Source: Bifidobacteriaceae bacterium
GTDB lineage: Bacteria; Actinomycetota; Actinomycetes; Actinomycetales; WQXJ01
DNA length: 7,686 nucleotides
Reading direction: 5' to 3'
Assembly (NCBI GenBank): GCA_031278665.1
Contig: JAITKC010000078.1
Span: 1 to 7,686 of the forward strand
Below are positions 6,457 through 7,686 of this stretch, piece after piece; positions within the stretch are counted from its first letter, which is position 1, and the number at the start of each line of letters is the position of its first letter. The notes beneath the pieces are model-generated. The model did not search any database, was not told the origin of the DNA, and worked only from the letters and a program-made list of their open reading frames with translations. Both the position numbers and the translations under genes were made by a program.

Positions 6457-7686
6457 CACCCCCGGAAACCCCGCGCCCCCCCAAACCGCGGGGGCCGCGA
6501 CCGTCAGCGGACTGCTCGACGCGATCGCCGACATCGGGCGCGACGCGCGTTCGGGCGGGTACCGGCGCCCGGTTTATTCGGCGGCGGAGCGGGAGTTGCG
6601 CGAATGGTTCATGGCCGAGGCCTCGGCCCGCCGGCTCGACCCCCGGACCGACCGCAACGGCGTCATCTGGGCCTGGTGGGGCGAGCCCGGACCGGGCGCC
6701 GTGGTGACCGGAAGCCACCTCGACTCGGTGCCCGGCGGCGGCGCCTTCGACGGCCCGCTCGGAGTCGCGGCCGCCCTGGCGGCGGTCGACCGATTGCGCG
6801 CCCGCGGCGTGGCGCCGGCAAAACCGCTGGCCTTGGCCGTCTTCCCGGAGGAGGAGGGCTCGCGCTTCGGCCTGGCCTGTCTGGGGTCGCGGCTGATGAC
6901 CGGTCGCGTCGACCCGGACGCGGCCCGTCGGTTGACCGACGGCGACGCGAACACCCTGGCCGAAGTCTTCGCCCGGGCCGGGTTGGACCCCGAGCGGATC
7001 GGGCCCGACCCGGCGGCGGTCGCGCTGATCGGACAGTTCGTCGAAGTGCACGTCGAACAGGGGCGCGGCCTGGTCGACCTGGGCCGCCCAATCGGGATCG
7101 GCGAGTCGATCCTCGGACACGGCCGCTGGCGGGCGAGTGTGTTCGGCCAAGGCAACCACGCGGGCACCACGCCGATGGCTGATCGGGCCGACCCGGTGGT
7201 GGCGGCTGCCGCGATGGTTCAGCGGGTGGCCGAGATCGCCCGCGCCACCCCGGACGCCCGGGCCACGGTGGGGCGTTTCGAGCCGGTCCCGGGCGGCGCC
7301 AACGTGATCGCCTCGCGGGTCGATTTTTGGCTCGACGTGCGCCACCCGAGCGACGCCACGACACGGCGGCTGGTCGACGAAATCGCCGCCATGATGGCGG
7401 CCGCCGCCGCTTCGGCCGGCTGCCGGGCCGAACTCGGCGAGGAGTCGTGGAGCCCCGCGGTCGGCTTCGACCCGGCGCTCGCCCGCAGGCTCGCCAGCCT
7501 GCTGCCGGGCGCGCCGCCGCTGCGCACCGGCGCCGGCCACGACGCCGGCGTCATCGCCGGATTGGCGCCCAGCGGCATGATCTTCGTGCGCAACCCGACC
7601 GGCGTCTCGCACGCCCCGGAGGAGTTTGTCGAGCGGTCCGATGCCGACGCCGCCGCCGACGCCTTGGCCGACGTCCTCGAGGGCCT
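6446..7686 (+). CDS. M20-family allantoate / N-carbamoyl-L-amino-acid amidohydrolase, 3'-truncated
   Basis: A metal-dependent amidohydrolase of the allantoate amidohydrolase / N-carbamoyl-L-amino-acid hydrolase group; 413 codons are in the window and the frame stays open to the edge. Family length is about 410-420, so probably only a few residues are missing. Metal and catalytic motifs are all present: GSHLDS (His91), GGGAFDG (Asp102), EEEGSRF (Glu136 likely base, Glu137 ligand), FVEVHVEQG (His202), NHAGTTPMADRADP (Asn237-His238), PGGANVIASRVDFWLDVRH, GAGHDA (363-368) and GVSHAPEEF (His389). A Pro-rich N-terminus of about 20 residues precedes the fold. It overlaps the lyase by 11 bases. In histidine loci of actinobacteria such proteins have been proposed as an alternative N-formylglutamate deformylase. 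In an ergothioneine pathway it would suit N-carbamoyl-L-glutamate hydrolysis, yielding glutamate, CO2 and ammonia. Family firm, substrate open. Confidence 0.93.
   Translation, partial: MAPDTPGNPAPPQTAGAATVSGLLDAIADIGRDARSGGYRRPVYSAAERELREWFMAEASARRLDPRTDRNGVIWAWWGEPGPGAVVTGSHLDSVPGGGAFDGPLGVAAALAAVDRLRARGVAPAKPLALAVFPEEEGSRFGLACLGSRLMTGRVDPDAARRLTDGDANTLAEVFARAGLDPERIGPDPAAVALIGQFVEVHVEQGRGLVDLGRPIGIGESILGHGRWRASVFGQGNHAGTTPMADRADPVVAAAAMVQRVAEIARATPDARATVGRFEPVPGGANVIASRVDFWLDVRHPSDATTRRLVDEIAAMMAAAAASAGCRAELGEESWSPAVGFDPALARRLASLLPGAPPLRTGAGHDAGVIAGLAPSGMIFVRNPTGVSHAPEEFVERSDADAAADALADVLEG

Noticed and set aside
5656..6534. Open frame of 292 codons on the - strand
   Set aside because: Antisense to the conserved C-terminal half of the lyase, including QEDHVSMG; no independent support.
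6350..7612. Long open frame of 420 codons on the - strand
   Set aside because: It lies antisense to the amidohydrolase, whose metal-binding motifs are all intact in the + frame. The - frame product is a low-complexity Arg/Gly/Pro-rich sequence of the kind GC-rich shadows produce.
1..7686. CRISPR arrays, tRNA/rRNA genes, insertion sequences, attachment sites
   Set aside because: No spaced repeat array, tRNA-like cloverleaf or rRNA sequence, transposase motif or terminal inverted repeats could be seen; nearly the whole window is occupied by the six genes.

Overview
The window is GC-rich, tightly packed DNA with all six genes on the + strand. Codon use (G/C third positions, GTG starts, GTGA/ATGA stop-start overlaps) and the protein relatives suggest a high-GC actinobacterium; genus cannot be told from the sequence. 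The first and last genes run off the window edges.

Region 1 (1-3066) encodes a complete OpuC/ProU-type (betaine/quaternary-ammonium family) ABC importer apart from the missing 5' end of the ATPase: ATP-binding protein with a degenerate C-terminal CBS-like region, two short permeases joined by 4-base overlaps, then, after a 152-bp gap with 10-bp tandem repeats and a strong stem-loop, a substrate-binding lipoprotein. Region 2 (3105-7686) encodes a urocanate-hydratase-family enzyme, a histidine-ammonia-lyase-family enzyme and an M20 allantoate/N-carbamoyl-amino-acid amidohydrolase (3' end missing). Gaps between genes here are 38 nt, 1 nt and an 11-nt overlap, with no terminator visible, so uptake and degradation are probably co-transcribed.

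At first sight this is a histidine-utilisation (hut) operon. The key anomaly is in the lyase: the Ala-Ser-Gly triad that forms the MIO electrophile of histidine ammonia-lyase is absent (the GSVG motif runs straight into Tyr149-Leu-Thr), and other substrate-site residues are changed, while Tyr60, His90, Arg285 and Glu443 are kept. A lyase without MIO is suited to eliminating a leaving group that is already quaternised. Together with a betaine-type importer, a urocanase homologue and an N-carbamoyl-amino-acid hydrolase, this fits ergothioneine (2-thiohistidine betaine) catabolism: import, loss of trimethylamine to thiourocanate (ergothionase), hydration (thiourocanate hydratase), then, after desulfuration and hydantoin opening by enzymes not seen here, hydrolysis of N-carbamoyl-L-glutamate to glutamate. 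This assignment is an inference; hercynine or ordinary histidine/urocanate use are the alternatives.
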